A stretch of DNA of 64,000 bases from Pseudomicrostroma phylloplanum (GCA_039545275.1 BCHS01000002.1:806001-870000), one strand, 5' to 3'; shown: positions 1-11,999, counted from the first letter of the stretch. Notes: a model not told the origin generated them from the letters alone. Program-made: numbers and translations.

Positions 1-926
1 GAGTAGCCACAGCGGCTCCGGCGGGGGAGACGTGCTTGAAAGAGGCAGCAGCGGGCAGGCCAGTGGCCTCGTGCATCTCCTTAACCAGCGCCCAGGCGTT
101 GAGCGAGTCCAGCAGGTTGATGTAGCCTGGCGATCCAGAGAGGGCCTTCACGGGCATCTCACCGTGTGTCACGAAAGCCTGAGCTGGCTTCTGGTGGGGG
201 TTGGCTCCGTATCGCAGAGGCAGCTGCTGGGTGAGGGCAGCAGCAGGCGAAGCGTACTGCTTGCGGAAGTAGTCCGAGATGGCATTGTCGTAGTTGGCAG
301 TGTGAGTGAAGGCCTTGAGGGCAAGGACGTTCCTGTGAGTCTCTGCGGCGGATCCACCAGCAGACCAAGACTCGAGGAAGGTCGAGTAGTCCTTGGGGTC
401 GGACAAGACCCAGACTCGCTCGTGGTTCTTAGCGGCAGCTCGCAGCAGAGTGACTCCACCGATGTCTACCTCTTCGACGGCCTGAGCGAGCGAAGGAGTG
501 GGCTCCCTGGCAATGGTCTCCTCGAAGGGGTACAGGTTGCACACGACGATGTCAATGGGACTGTAGCCTTGCTTCTGAAGATCCTGCACGTCTGAGTCCT
601 TTGAGGTCTGAGCCAGGATGCCTCCATGCACGGCAGGGTGGAGGGTCTTGACGCGACCGCCGAGCATCTCGGGAGCCTTGGTGATATCAGAGACATCTCT
701 GTGAGTTTGCAAGACATGAGAAGCTCCTGTCAGAACAGCGCTTGCAGAGTCATTGCTTGCATCTCATTTCATCAACTCACCCGATGTCAATTCCAGCATC
801 ACGGACCATCTTGGCGGTTCCTCCCGAGCCAAGGAGCTTTACGCCCTTGGCATGGAGGGCCTTTGCCAGCTCAAGGAGACCGGTCTTGTTGTACACGGAG
901 AGGATTGCGGTGGGTTGAGAAGCCAT
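1..926 (-). CDS. ADE17: AICAR transformylase / IMP cyclohydrolase, 3' part missing (window edge)
   Basis: This bifunctional enzyme catalyses the last two steps of de novo IMP synthesis in the cytosol: formyl transfer to AICAR, then ring closure. The start ATG is at 926-924. Exon 1 is 926-781, intron 780-699 (GTGAGT...CACAG), and exon 2 runs from 698 off the window edge. About 281 residues are visible. The N-terminal MGS-like cyclohydrolase domain shows [16 protein letters not shown] and [14 protein letters not shown]. The transformylase domain begins with LRYGANPHQ and reaches [10 protein letters not shown] before the sequence ends. It is divergent from the CIA30 gene, with 292 bp between the start codons. 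Yeast has two paralogues (ADE16 and ADE17), so the symbol only indicates the family. Family assignment is very secure. Confidence 0.96.
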
Positions 927-1218
927 CTTGGAGTTGCAGTGTGGGGGAGGAAAGGGGAAGCGGAGGTGTCTATCGGTAGCGTCGATGCAGGCGGGCAGCA
1001 GCAGCCTTGGCCTCAGTCTCACAAAACCGAGGAAGAAGTCGACGCACGCGCAAAGGCAATCGCATTCCAACTCCGACTACTCCACTGCAGCGACGACCAG
1101 TGTCGGATCGGATGAAATATCCTAAGCACCTCCATCAGCCTCAGCCACCCACACCCACTCACACACCCTACCGGTCACTCGTGCCCATCTGGCGATACTC
1201 TGCCACGACAGAGACAGC

Positions 1219-2420
1219 ATGTCGTACGCCCGCTCTTTCCTGGCTGCCTTTGGGCGCTCAGTGGATGTCATCAAGCACAGTACAGCCTCCGCACTGCGGA
1301 TGGAGGTAACGCCCAACTCTTCCTCGCAGGGAGCTCTACACATCTGGTCCATCTCCAAGCCCGAAGATATCTCGCAATATGCCACAGGATGCGATCGCGA
1401 CATCGGTGGGCTGTCTAGTATGAGACTAGACGTGGCACAAGGTTCCGGCGGGAAGGGCCCGGACGACATCGACGGAAAGAGAGCTGATGGGCATGGCAGG
1501 TTTTGGGGAACACTCAGTAGCCAGGTGCCTAGGGCGGCCAGGGTGGAGAAGAGTGGATATGCTGGTATGAGGAACAAGGTGAGTACGGATACAATGGAGC
1601 AGCATCTGAACAAGGGGCGTATTGCAGTACTGACAGCTTGTCTTTGGTCTACGCCTCGCAGAATCGACCCACGCTGTTTGGAGCACAGACCTGGGACGCC
1701 TCCCTCCACAACTACCTCGCCCTCCGTGTCCGCAACTCCCTCGCCCTCCCCTCCTCCTCCTCGGGCAACTCCTCCCTCTCCTCCGCCCTCTCCACCCCTT
1801 CCATGCTCGGCGCCAACATCGCGTCCCTCACACCCGCGCAAAGAGCCAAGACTGCCCTCGGCTTCGGGCTCAAGGAACCTCCTGGGCCAAAGTACTTTGT
1901 GAACATCCAGACCGACGGACCTGTCACTTCAGACCTTTTTCAGCATCGCATCTGGTTTGACCCGGGGGCAAAGGACGACTGGCAGACGGTGGTGATCCCG
2001 CTGGAGCACTTCCTGCTGCTGAACACGGGCACCCTCTCGGCCAGCCAGCTGTCCATGATGACCCAGGCTATCAGGACCGTAGGTATCTCCTGCGTTCTCG
2101 ACACGCCTCGCCTGCCCGGCAGCGCGAATGAAGTGCCCGAGCCAGAGGTGACACCTACCACTGGAGCTGCTTCTCCTACCGAGGGAGCACCCTCTGCGCT
2201 CCGACGATCCCAGACAGCAGAGGATGAGCTGGCTGCTCAGGCTCGGTCCAGTCCTATTGACGAGAGCGACGATTGGGCCAGTGATGGCGAGCTGAGGGAG
2301 ACGAAGGCGGATGCGGCTGCGAGGGGTAGCAAGAGGGGTCAGAGTTTCAGATTCGACCTGGGCATTCAAGCCATCCACGCGGTTGGCAGCGTCGAGGAGG
2401 CTCAGGAGCTGTGGTCATGA
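1219..2420 (+). CDS. CIA30: Complex I intermediate-associated protein 30 (CIA30/NDUFAF1-like)
   Basis: This is an assembly factor for mitochondrial respiratory complex I. Exon 1 is 1219-1578, intron 1579-1661, and exon 2 is 1662-2420; both junctions are phase 0. The protein is 372 aa. The first ~30 residues (MSYARSFLAAFGRS...) are basic and hydroxylated with no early acid, which fits a mitochondrial presequence. CIA30-fold features follow: ALHIWSISKPEDI, a glycine-rich GFWGTL-like strand (FWGTLSSQ), YLALRVR, YFVNIQTDG, DLFQHRIWF and DDWQTVVIPLEHFLL. These are the beta-strands conserved in NDUFAF1. The C-terminus adds an acidic, Ser/Pro-rich stretch and ends in FRFDLGIQAI, typical of the family end. 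Presence of this gene implies a conventional complex I. It converges with the GCFC gene, with 105 bp between stops. Confidence 0.88.
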
Positions 2421-2525
2421 CAAGGTACAGACGGAGAGACACGCGCTATCGAACAGTGTAGGGCTTTGGCTTTGTATTTGTAGACATCTAGCTCGAGGGC
2501 AATAACATACGAAAACCACATCATG

Positions 2526-5518
2526 TCACGTCGACGAAGCCGAAGCCCCTGCCAGGTTGCGCAACCGCGAGAGGACGTCTGCCTGTAGCGGCGCATTGGG
2601 CGGCAAGGCACCCAGGATCTGTCCGGCCAGCCGAGCCCCACCCTGCTCCGCTGCGCTGCGCAGCAGCTCCCAGCCAATCTTGGAGACGAGGAGGTCCAGC
2701 AGCTCCTCGTAGGAGCGCCTGTTCTGCTCGCCTACCACGAGTGGGTTCCACTTGAGTAGGTTGAAGAGGAGACTTGCGGCAGGTGGCTGAGCGCCTGCTT
2801 GAGGTGGGGAGAGGAGACGGGTGGTGAAGGAGAGACGGGCGGGGATGGAGAGGGGATGGAAGCCTGGAGGCGCGATGGCAGGGGCATTGGAGAGGGCTTG
2901 ATCCAGTCGCATGATGTGAGCCTCAAAGACCTTGAGAAAGGCTGAGACGAGAGACTGCAAAGGAAGAGAGGTAGAAAGGAGGAAGTGAGGTGTGATGTCA
3001 TGTAAGCTCAAATTGCTGTATAGTCATCTACGTCCTCCTCGCACTGACCTGGAATCGTACCCCTTTGCGATCTAGAAAGTCAGTCACCTGACGTGCGAGC
3101 AGGACTGCACGCTGCGTCTGTGCAGAGCTCCAAGGATCATAGGCGCCCTTCTCTGCCATGATCATGAGCTTTGGGACAAAGACCGTATTGACCAGGGTAT
3201 TGACAGCTTCATCGTCACCTCCTGTTGTTGCATCGCTCCCACTCTCCAGCCCATCTTCGACGTAGTGCTGCACAGCCGCGAGAGACTCGGCCGCTTCCAA
3301 ATCCTTTGGACCGACGCTAGTGTTGCCTGAACTCCAGCGAAGGGCGTCCCAGAGGGCTAGCTCCTTGCGCGCCCAGAATTCCCACACGCTCGCCATCGCC
3401 AGTCCACCCCAGGCGCCATTGTAGTCGTCAGTATACCGACTTCTCCAAGCTGCGAAGCGCGCGTGGATTGAAGAAGGGTGAAGTCTTGCTGGCGCTCCGG
3501 CTGAAGAAGTGGTCGCGTTCGGCCGCTGAAATTCGACAGCCTCGACGTTGCTCATCAGGCTCTGTTCTCGCCTTGTAAGTGGGGCCGATGCCCGCTCGAA
3601 AGCGGCCTGGTCAGGAGGTGTGAGAGCAAGGTCTCTCAAGATAGCCTGATTTGCAGGGACTGGACCTGTCTCTCTTCGGCGGGTGCGCAACTCGCTGGTC
3701 GCTGCACCATCTGTGGCTGGATCCCACTCTTCTGCTCGCTCCGCCATGCCTTCGTCTTCATCGTCCAGTAGCATGGAGGACTCTGGGTCCCGATTGGAAG
3801 TGCCGGGCTGAGGCGGCAAAAGACAAAGTGAGGGTGCGCCAAAGAAGAGCGACAACTCATCTTCCATCTCCTTAGCTCTGCTCCGCTGGACGATGGTAGT
3901 CCGCTCCGAGAGCAGAGCAATGAAGTCCTCCTCGAGCGCTTCTAGAGTGGGGAACTTCTCCTCCAGCAAGCCCGAGAGCGATTCGACGAAGGTAGCCAGC
4001 TCCCTCACCCACGCCTCTTTGCCGCCCCAAGTCTCGACTTCGGCCTTGTTCGCAATCTCGTCTTGATCAAGCTGAGCTAGACTGCGTTGAGCGTCTTCCA
4101 TCACTGCTGTATGCGCCTTGTTGGATTGTTCGAGGTCCTCGAGGCGCATAGAGAGCCTGTCGCGAGTAGTGGACATGCCTGGCAAGGGAATGATGGGCGG
4201 CAACGGCGCTGGACGGTACGGCGACTCCTCCTGAGGTTAATTGCCAGACCAGAGATGCAAGAAGTCAGTCAAAGGTTCGCAGCATTGCTAGATCTGGGGA
4301 GCGCTCTCCTACTCACCCTGTACTCTCTCCGCCTCTTCTCTCCAGGCATCTCCAGCTTCCTCATCTGGGCCCTCTCAAAGTCATCGTCACTGTCTTCTTC
4401 ATCTTCGCTGTCTTTTGCGTCAATCACCATCTCGGCTTGCTCCTTCTTTCTTCTCGCCTCCTCCCTCCTTCTACTCTTAGTGTCCACGGCGATTCGATCT
4501 GTTGCGCCTGTGAAGTCGGCGTACTCTTCCTCGCCAGATCCCACTTCATCTTCTTCCCGCTGGAGATTTGACTCAGGGTGAGGACCTGGGTCTCCTCTAT
4601 CTTGATCGTACCTGTCTGCTTGCGATAGCGACTTGTTGCTCGTCGTCAGCGCTGTCTCATTGATCGAGACAAAGTCATCCGGCCCTATCTCGTTTCCTGC
4701 AGCAGCTTTTCGTCTTCTCTCCTTTGCAGCCTCTATCACGCTCTGACTGGGTACTAGCCCTTCGCCTTCGTCGAGATGGCCCGCTCCAAAGCGAAGTCTC
4801 GAATCGCCGTGGCTCATCGGATCAGGCATAGTTTGGAAGGCATACCGAGACGGGCCGGCTGCTGATTCGCCGTTGCTCTCTGCGGCATCTCTGTCCTCGC
4901 CAGAGGTCTCGAATACCATGATAGGGTTTCCATCCTCATCTACAGCGGCTTGCATCTCGTCCATGACCTTCGTGGACGGTGTAGAAGCTTTTAAAGCCGC
5001 AAGTGCCTCAGTAGAATATGCGCTGCGAGATGAGGAGGGCTGTGGATCATGAAGAGATGCCTGGTCTAGGTTGACCGGAGGAGCCGGGCCCAGGCGCGAG
5101 GAGCTTGCTTTAGCGGAGGAGCGAATCTGAAAGGCCTACCAAGGTGACAAAAGTTCAAAGTCGTCAGAGCCTGCCGGTCCCTACTAGCGGCTGCAGCAAC
5201 AATCTGTCCATCCGCTCTACTCACATCTCCGTCTGCCTCTTCGTCCTGGCCGCCATCGAAGCGGAAGCCTTGGCTCTTGCGCTTATCGGACTTTCCTGAA
5301 GACGCCAAGGCATCACCTCTGCTCTTTCTCGCTGTGTTGATCCTCCTGACGACTCCAGCATCCGACTCGGCCTCCTCCTCTTCGGCTGGTGCCCGTCCAT
5401 TGCCAGAGCGGAGCGGCGTGGATGCTGCAGACGAGGCACTCAGTCCCGCTCCGGCCGACCCTCTGGGCCTTGACCGCTTCAAGAAGGTTGGCTTCAGGGG
5501 AGCATCGCCTTCACTCAT
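2526..5518 (-). CDS. GCFC-domain protein (PAXBP1/GCFC2-like) with Ntr2-like motif, splicing-related
   Basis: Four exons (5518-5225, 5126-4317, 4230-3049, 2954-2526), all phase 0, give 904 aa. The start ATG at 5518 (MSEGDAPLKPTF) begins a basic N-terminus; an upstream in-frame ATG at 5635 would add 39 residues but looks less family-like. Residues ~135-151 (YSTEALAALKASTPSTK) resemble the conserved motif of Ntr2, the partner of Ntr1/Prp43 in spliceosome disassembly. Downstream comes IGPDDFVSI and a charged SDDDFERAQMRK segment, as in GCFC proteins. Exon 3 carries the helical GCFC region (RLEDLEQSNKAH..., FVESLSGLLEEK..., RSRAKEMEDELS). Exon 4 holds the C-terminal helices (FLKVFEAHIMRLD, SYEELLDLLVSKIGWELL). 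By family the protein would be nuclear and act in spliceosome turnover or transcription; that role is inferred. It is divergent from RIB5 with a 210-bp gap. Confidence 0.8.
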
Positions 5519-5728
5519 CGCAAGCGGACCCAATGGCGATGATGTATGTATGGTAGTCAGTGGGCAGGAAGGTCTGAAAGCAAGACGGAAGGAAGAGTCG
5601 AAGCGAGACGGAAAGCGCGAGACTGAGCGGAGCATTTCTCACTCGAGGCGACAATTGTGGAGCTGAGGTGAGGGTTCACTTCTTCCTGAGCCTCCTCACC
5701 ATCACACACTCTTCTCTGATCATACACG

Positions 5729-6760
5729 ATGTTCACAGGTCTGGTAGAAGCACTATGCCCCATCGTGGCCGTAGACCCACTCGACTCCACCAAGTCGGGC
5801 GGTGGCGGCTACTCCATCACCATCGGCTCCGCCTCTGAGATCCTCTCCGACTGCAGCATCGGCGACTCCATTGCCGTCAATGGAACCTGCCTGACAGTCA
5901 CTGAATTCACAAAAGACCAATTTAAGATTGGCGCAGCACCCGAGACGCTGAAGAAGACGAACCTGGGAAAGCTCAAGGTGGGAGATGCAGTCAACTGCGA
6001 GAGGGCGATGAAGGGCGAGAAGCGCTTTGGAGGCCACTTTGTACAGGTGAGTCAGGGTGGCGATGCGGAGAATTGAAGAGCTCCTCAAGCTGTTCCACTG
6101 ACAATTCACGAAACATCACCTCCTTATAGGGACATGTCGACACCACAGCACTGCTGCGATCGGTCGTGCCTAATGGCAATGCCCTCACCCTGACTCTCCG
6201 CCTCACAAAATCGAGCGACCTCCCCCTCCCGTCCACGCTGTCCCCCTATCTCATCCCGAAAGGCTACGTCACCCTGGATGGAGCTTCTCTGACCCTCATT
6301 GACGTCTCGCCGCCTTCAGGAGGCAGATTAGAGGGAAGTATCGGAGAGTCGCGGGAAGACGCAGCGGGGGCCAGTGACAGGAAGGAGGTGGTCGAGTTCA
6401 GCGTGATGCTCATTAAGCACACACAGGATGTCATTGGCCTGAGCAAGAAGAAGGCTGGAGAGTTGGTCAATGTAGAGCTCGATGTGAGTAGATGTCAACA
6501 AGAGATGGAGAATACAGTGTAGACAAAGACGTCGAGCTGAAACTCCTTTCACCCCTTTGTATCAGATGGTTGGCAAATACGTTCACCGCTCGATACAGAT
6601 CTCTGCCTCGTCGGCAGTGTCGTCTGGCGCAGTTGACAAGTCGACCAGTAACGAGGTGGAAGTCGATGACAGTGGCCGCGTAGTGGGGGCTGACGATGAG
6701 GATGCTCTCATTAGGTTGATCCGGAGGGAGGTGAGGAGAGCACTGGACGAGGGCAAGTAA
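5729..6760 (+). CDS. RIB5: Riboflavin synthase alpha chain
   Basis: The enzyme dismutates two 6,7-dimethyl-8-ribityllumazine molecules to riboflavin, the last step of vitamin B2 synthesis. Exons are 5729-6046, 6130-6483 and 6566-6760, all phase 0, giving 288 aa. Two lumazine-binding barrels are evident. The first begins with the signature MFTGLVE and contains SIAVNGTCLTV and KRFGGHFVQ. The second begins GHVDTTA and contains KGYVTLDGASLTLIDV and MLIKHTQDVIGL. The protein is longer than the usual ~215-240 aa. About 20-25 residues (PPSGGRLEGSIGE...ASDRKE) interrupt the second barrel between two strands, and a ~40-residue acidic tail follows the usual end. Start choice is secure because the family begins at MFTG. 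Confidence 0.96.
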
Positions 6761-7372
6761 TGCGAGGAGCCTCCTTCGAATACCTGGCTGCTACCTTCTG
6801 TCGTCATCTCACTGTCTTACCGCTCATCGTTGAACTCGTTCAATTCATCATTGATACCATGACCTTTACGGTTGTACATTCTTGGGCTGACCTGAGGCTG
6901 ACCGCGACTTGCTGCTGCCGTGGCGGAAGTGTCGGGCCGCCGGTGGAGGAATTGGACTGCAGCGCCCCGGCATCGTGAGGGCGTGGTGTGCCCCAACATG
7001 CTTGCGGCTGCCGGGCCCCCCTTCCTCCCCGCCGAGCACCATTTCTACGAACTGCGAGCTGGGGACTGATATATCCTCTCCTCTGGTATCGGCTGCTCTA
7101 TAGTGATACTGCCGAGCCGAAGAGGCGCAGCATCTCCCCTCTTGTCAGCCATTTGCTCTCTCCCCGCCTACCCGCCCCGCCCTTCGCACGTTCCAGGTGG
7201 ACTTTGTCCATCCAAGGTGTTGCTTCCGCACCCATCCAATCCACCACCCCGTATCCCACACCGTCTCTTTCTCTCTCCTTCCATGGCCTGATCCATCTAT
7301 CACCATCATCTTCGGCAGAATCGCATTGGGCTACAGGGCGCATCACACAACGCTCCCTAGGCCTCGCCCAAG
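6761..7372. other. Intergenic, RIB5 3' end to NEM1 5' end
   Basis: This 612-bp stretch contains no convincing gene. It must carry the 3' end of RIB5 and the promoter of the Nem1-like gene. The last ~150 bp before the ATG at 7373 are pyrimidine-rich (many CTCTCC and CATCC runs), typical of fungal leaders. A TGATATAT sequence lies near 7066-7075 but is ~300 bp from the ATG, so I do not call it a TATA box. Confidence 0.5.
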
Positions 7373-10300
7373 ATGAACTCGCTCAGCCTCCTGGATTCTT
7401 TCCTCTCGAGGTCTCTCTCTACAAGCCGGACACCCTCTCCGCCTGACTCGCCCTCTTCCGCCACTGCTCCCTCCTCGTCTTCCCGAGACCCGAGAAGACG
7501 GAGACCACACTCGACTACTCCTGCTACCACTACGCCCGCCAATGAGGAGGATCTTGCCACTCCTCCAGGAGACGAAGGCTCCGTCCGCACTGGCTCCCCA
7601 GCGCCTCATCTGCCGAGGAGGAGCTCAGACTATGCGTTGCAGACCAGCAGGGCAAGGGCTAAGCGGTCCGATCGGTTAGCACTGGGGCTGCAGATGACCG
7701 CTTCAGAAGAGCTCAAGCCAGACGCTGATGGCGATCGAGACAGCAGAGCAGCACGGCGTAGCAGAAAGGGCAAGGCAAAGGCCCGGCCATCGCTGGAGAA
7801 CGACGGCGATACAGGCAACAACGACCGTCTCCAATCGTCAGAACAAGGTCAACTCCGTCAACCTCTCCGCCGATCAGACTCTGCTTCTGCGATACCAGGC
7901 CGGCGTTCTTCTGGCTCAGGCCAATCGCCCCGCTGGAGCTCAAGTCTGTGGGGCATTGGGTCCTGGCTGGAAGCGCCTCTCTCTGCCAGCGCTACATCCT
8001 CTGGCTCCGCCTCTGCCCCCAGGAGGAGGAGTTTCGCATCTGCGGATGACAATGACCGCAGATTGACCCCATCTGATGACGTTGCTTCAGTAGATGACAG
8101 CAGGACCAAGCACTCCAGGCGTCGGAAGCGAAGCAAGGCAGACTTGGACGGTGATTCAGAAGGCAGCTCGGGAGAGTCCAGCGGCAGCTCTTCAGGCTCA
8201 TCAGGGTCCTCTGACCAGGACGACGACCGGTCGTACCGACGTCTGTCCAGACTCGAGCTCTCGGGTCGACTGCTCTTCGCCAATCGCATCTTCACACCCT
8301 TTGGTCACCCTTCCTTCACCGCTTCGGTACCTAATCTGCCATCGGAAGTCGGCGTTGGGGTAGTGGGCACCTCTGGTCTTGGTGGAATGGAAGACGTCGA
8401 TACAGTCGACTTCGAGGGTGGCGAAAGCGAGTCGGACGAAGACGTCATGGCAGCAGCTGCCACAGCTGCTGCAGCTGTAACGGTTGACGATCCACTTCTA
8501 CCCACAGCCAGTGGGAACGTCGGAGCCAACCAGGCAGTGCCCGAGGTAGGTCAAGTCTCCAGCGACTCGCCTGCAGTCACCACGCCCACTCAAGATCGTC
8601 AAGCGGCCGACGCCAAGCCAGATGAAGCTCAAGACTATTTCGGTCCGGCAGCGGGAGCAGGAGGGCGTTACGAGGGAGGCATGGGTCTTGAAGACTATGA
8701 CGCCGGCTCTAGCAGGGGAGGCGACAGCGGGCCAATGATGGAGGATGAGCCTGATCCAACAGAGAGCAAGCGCGATGTAGAGCTTCGGGAAGCCAGGGAG
8801 GCCAGCGCCGCCCTCCAATCATCGATCGAAGAGGACGAAAGGGCTGCTCGGCTGAGCGAGGCCATTCTGGATGAAGATACGGGAAGCGCAGCTGACGGCG
8901 AAAGCTTGCCGATTCCGGCTGCCGATGCTACCCTGCCTTCCTGTGATGATCAGGCTGCTCTCGTCAAGAAGGAGCAATCGCTGTCATCATCAGGGCAGGA
9001 GCCTGCAAATGCTCCACCGTCGCGAATTCGGAAAGGGCGGAGTACTCCTGCAACCATGTTCCGCAATATCCTCATGCTCATTCGACGGGCCATCCTTGCC
9101 TTCGTTCTTGCTCCATATGACGCTGTCACCTTCGCTGTCAGTGCCGGCACGAGCAAGAAGCGCAGGAAAGTAGAAGTCTCCCTCAAGGAGCCTCCTTTGG
9201 TCATTGAGCAGAGCGAGAAGAGTGCCGTGCAACCTCCAGGAGACGAGGCTCCGAGAAAGAAGAAGAAGCTTCGGTCGACAGCTAGTCGCACCCGCGATGA
9301 CACGGACAACGTCGACGATGTCGTGACGGAAGAACAGGCTATGGAGCGGGCCGAGCGCCAGCGACAAGCTGCCCTCGCCCTCAAGCAACCGGCAGAGGTG
9401 ATGACGCCCGAGGAGACGCCTCCGACTCTCGCGAGCGGCATTGCTAGCAAGCTATCGAAGCTGCTTCCCAATCCTCACGCCGTAGATCCTATGCTGATTC
9501 ACGAGCCAAAGGCGAAGAAGATCACCGGTGAGCTGCCCGACGAGATCGTGCAACGGCACCAACGATCTGCCAGCCTCTCTCTTCTCAAGGCGCGGGTTCA
9601 AGCAGGAAATGGGACTGGCTCTCCGGAGACCAAGGCGACGTTAGCTCCGGGTGGGACAGGAACACCGCCTGTCGCCGTGTCTCCGGCCGCGACTCCTATC
9701 CCGCGCTCCGTTGTGATTCACCATACTCCGAAGATCCTCGTCTTGGATCTGGACGAGACTCTCATCCATTCTACCTCTCGCTCCCCAACCTGGACGGCCT
9801 TGCGAGCACAGCACTCTTCGGTCAATGGTCGAGCAGAAGCTGCGCGCAACGTCGTCACCACTGGCGGCTCCCTGCTGGGACTCGAAGGTCTTGGCGGCCT
9901 GCTAGGTCTGACTGGCTCTTCGAATGGACGTAGCGTGAGACCTCACATGGTCGAAGTTGTCCTGGACGGACGGAGCGTCATCTACCACGTCTACAAACGT
10001 CCATGGGTAGACTACTTCTTGCGCAAAGTCTCCACGTGGTATCAAGTCGTCATCTTCACTGCTTCGGTGCAGGAGTATGGCGATCCGGTTATTGACTGGC
10101 TCGATCAGGGGCGAGGTCTGATTGCGGGAAGGCTTTACAGGGATGCCTGCACGTACAAGAATGGCAGCTACCTCAAGGATCTGAGTATCGTCGGTTTGGA
10201 TTTGAGTAGGGTGTGCTTGGTCGACAACTCGCCTGCTAGCTACTTCTTGAATCCTTGTGAGTAGTCCAGTTGCCTGATATAGAACCAAGTCCATCATGCT

Positions 10301-10472
10301 GACGCCTCAGATCGCCTTTATCCCCGCAGCGAACGGCATTCCGATCGAAGGCTGGACGCACGACCCATCCGACGAAGCGCTCCTTGATCTTCTCCCAGTG
10401 CTCGACTCGCTGCGCTTCGCACAGGACGTGAGACATGTTCTGGGTCTGCGTATCACTGACGGCAAGAGCTAA
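7373..10472 (+). CDS. NEM1: Nem1-type HAD/FCP phosphatase (lipin phosphatase catalytic subunit)
   Basis: Nem1 (human CTDNEP1/Dullard) forms a nuclear envelope/ER membrane complex with Spo7 that dephosphorylates lipin and so directs phosphatidate toward triacylglycerol. Exon 1 is 7373-10256, intron 10257-10329, and exon 2 is 10330-10472; the protein is 1008 aa. The acceptor at 10328-10329 is chosen because it joins NP to SNGIPIEGW, matching the family; the earlier AG at ~10311 shifts frame. Residues ~561-591 ([11 protein letters not shown]..., then a hydrophobic run) are the likely membrane anchor. The catalytic signature [10 protein letters not shown] lies at ~789-798 with [26 protein letters not shown] and [11 protein letters not shown] downstream. 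The C-terminal [14 protein letters not shown] and VRHVLGLR match Nem1. The ~550-residue N-terminus is low-complexity (Ser, Asp/Glu, Arg), making the protein about twice the length of yeast Nem1. Confidence 0.9.
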
Positions 10473-10871
10473 GCCAGGTCAGGTCAACTGACTTTATCAG
10501 GCCGTCATAGCGCTGCCTTCCGCCCATGTCAACAAACTTCTCTCCGTTCCCAGCTTCTCCCAGCATACAACCCTCCCTCCACTCTCTGCGCTCGGCCACC
10601 ATGCATCACTGTCACTATCTCTCCATCATCATGTCTCTTCACTGCTGTCGTTCATTATGCTCATTCAACCAACCAGACTTGTCAATGCTCACTGCCCTCC
10701 ATGGCCCAAAGAGCAGCATCCACGCACACGGCACGCAACGGAAGCGCGTGTGGAGGTCCGAGCTCACGATCGACTTCCGTACGTGCAAGACAGCCTCTCC
10801 TAGCATACCTTGTCCTCCCACACTGCAGAGCGTCTCTACATCCTTCCTTTTTACTGCTGCTGACCGCAACA
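10473..10871. other. Intergenic, NEM1 to NIT1
   Basis: This 399-bp region separates two genes on the same strand. It is CT-rich just upstream of 10872, as expected for a leader. The open frames across it have no recognisable protein features, and no other element was seen. Confidence 0.45.
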
Positions 10872-11999
10872 ATGGTCCTCGCCTCCGTCTGCCAGCTAAC
10901 CTCCTCAGCCAGCATCCCCAACAACCTCTCCACCTGTCTCTCCCTGCTAAAGCGTTCCGCCTCCGCAGGAGCCAAAGCCGTCTTCTTCCCCGAGGCCTCC
11001 GACTTCATCTCTTCTGGCTCTAGCTCTGGCCCACCAGGGGAAGAAGTAGCAAGATTGACACGCAGTCGAGAGAATGAGGAGTTTGTGAGGGGTTTGAGGG
11101 AGGGAGCACGCAGAGAGGGTGTTTGGGTCAGCGTAGGTGTGCATGAGGATCCTGAGAGGCCTATTCTGGTTGGGGGAAGCACGACGAGGGCTGAGGAGTT
11201 GAACCGGCCGGTGAAGGATGCGAAGAGGTGCTTTAATAGTCATTTGATCATTGATGATCGAGGGGAGATTGCACTCAAGTACCGAAAGACGCACCTTTTT
11301 GATGTGGATATTGCTGGCGGGCTACGAATCAAGGAGAGGTGAGACTAAGGAGAGGGAGCACCTCGAGATGGGTAGTCTTCGAACTTATCAGGAATCTGAC
11401 CATCCCGGGGTCTTCTTTACGTGGTACTGCTATCAGTGATACGACCATACCCGGCTCCTCTCTCGAGTCACCTCTCGCAACCCCCATCGGCAAGCTAGGC
11501 GCACTAACATGCTACGACCTTCGTTTCCCCGAGCCCTCCATCTCCCTCCGTCGTCAAGGCGCCGACATTCTCCTCTACCCCTCTGCCTTCACCGTGCGCA
11601 CCGGTGCAGCACACTGGGCTCCTCTTCTGCAGGCGAGGGCTATCGAGACGCAGTGCTACGTGATTGCTTCGGCGCAGGTGGGGGTGCATAACCCTAAGCC
11701 GGAAGGGGGACCACAAGGAAGGACTTCCTATGGACATGCGATGATTGTTGATCCCTGGGGAAGTATCGTGGCGCAGTGTGGGGATATGCAGCCTTACAAG
11801 CCTTCCTTTGCATTGGCAGATATTGTGAGTTACTTCGCAAGGGGCGAAGGGAAAGGCTTTGCACATGGACGGTTGTACTGACGCCTTCGCGCTACTCTGC
11901 TCTGCTCGGACGCAGGACCTCTCCTCGATGGCATCAATGCGTCAGGAGATGCCCCTTTGGCAGCAGCGGCGAAGTCCTCAGCTCTATCCTTCCATCTGA
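10872..11999 (+). CDS. NIT1: Nit1-type carbon-nitrogen hydrolase (deaminated glutathione amidase)
   Basis: Nit1 enzymes repair deaminated glutathione by amide hydrolysis in cytosol or mitochondria. Exons are 10872-11338, 11437-11824 and 11916-11999, giving 312 aa. The catalytic triad of the nitrilase fold is visible: E41 in FFPEASDFI, K139 in KYRKTHLFDV and C181 in LTCYDLRFPE. The joint at exon 1/2 restores KESDTTIPGSSLESPLATP, as in Nit1 family members. The last exon adds MRQEMPLWQQRRSPQLY, equivalent to the conserved family C-terminus ending in RRxxLY. The second intron starts at GTGAGT 11825; reading through it would end at a stop after VSYFARGE..., so splicing is needed. The equivalent yeast enzyme is called NIT2. 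A generic omega-amidase is less likely because of the SLESP and RRSPQLY matches. Confidence 0.92.

Noticed and set aside
1122..1841. 239-codon antisense frame across CIA30
   Set aside because: It is the shadow of a well-supported gene and is Gly/Glu/Val-rich as expected from the codon complement.
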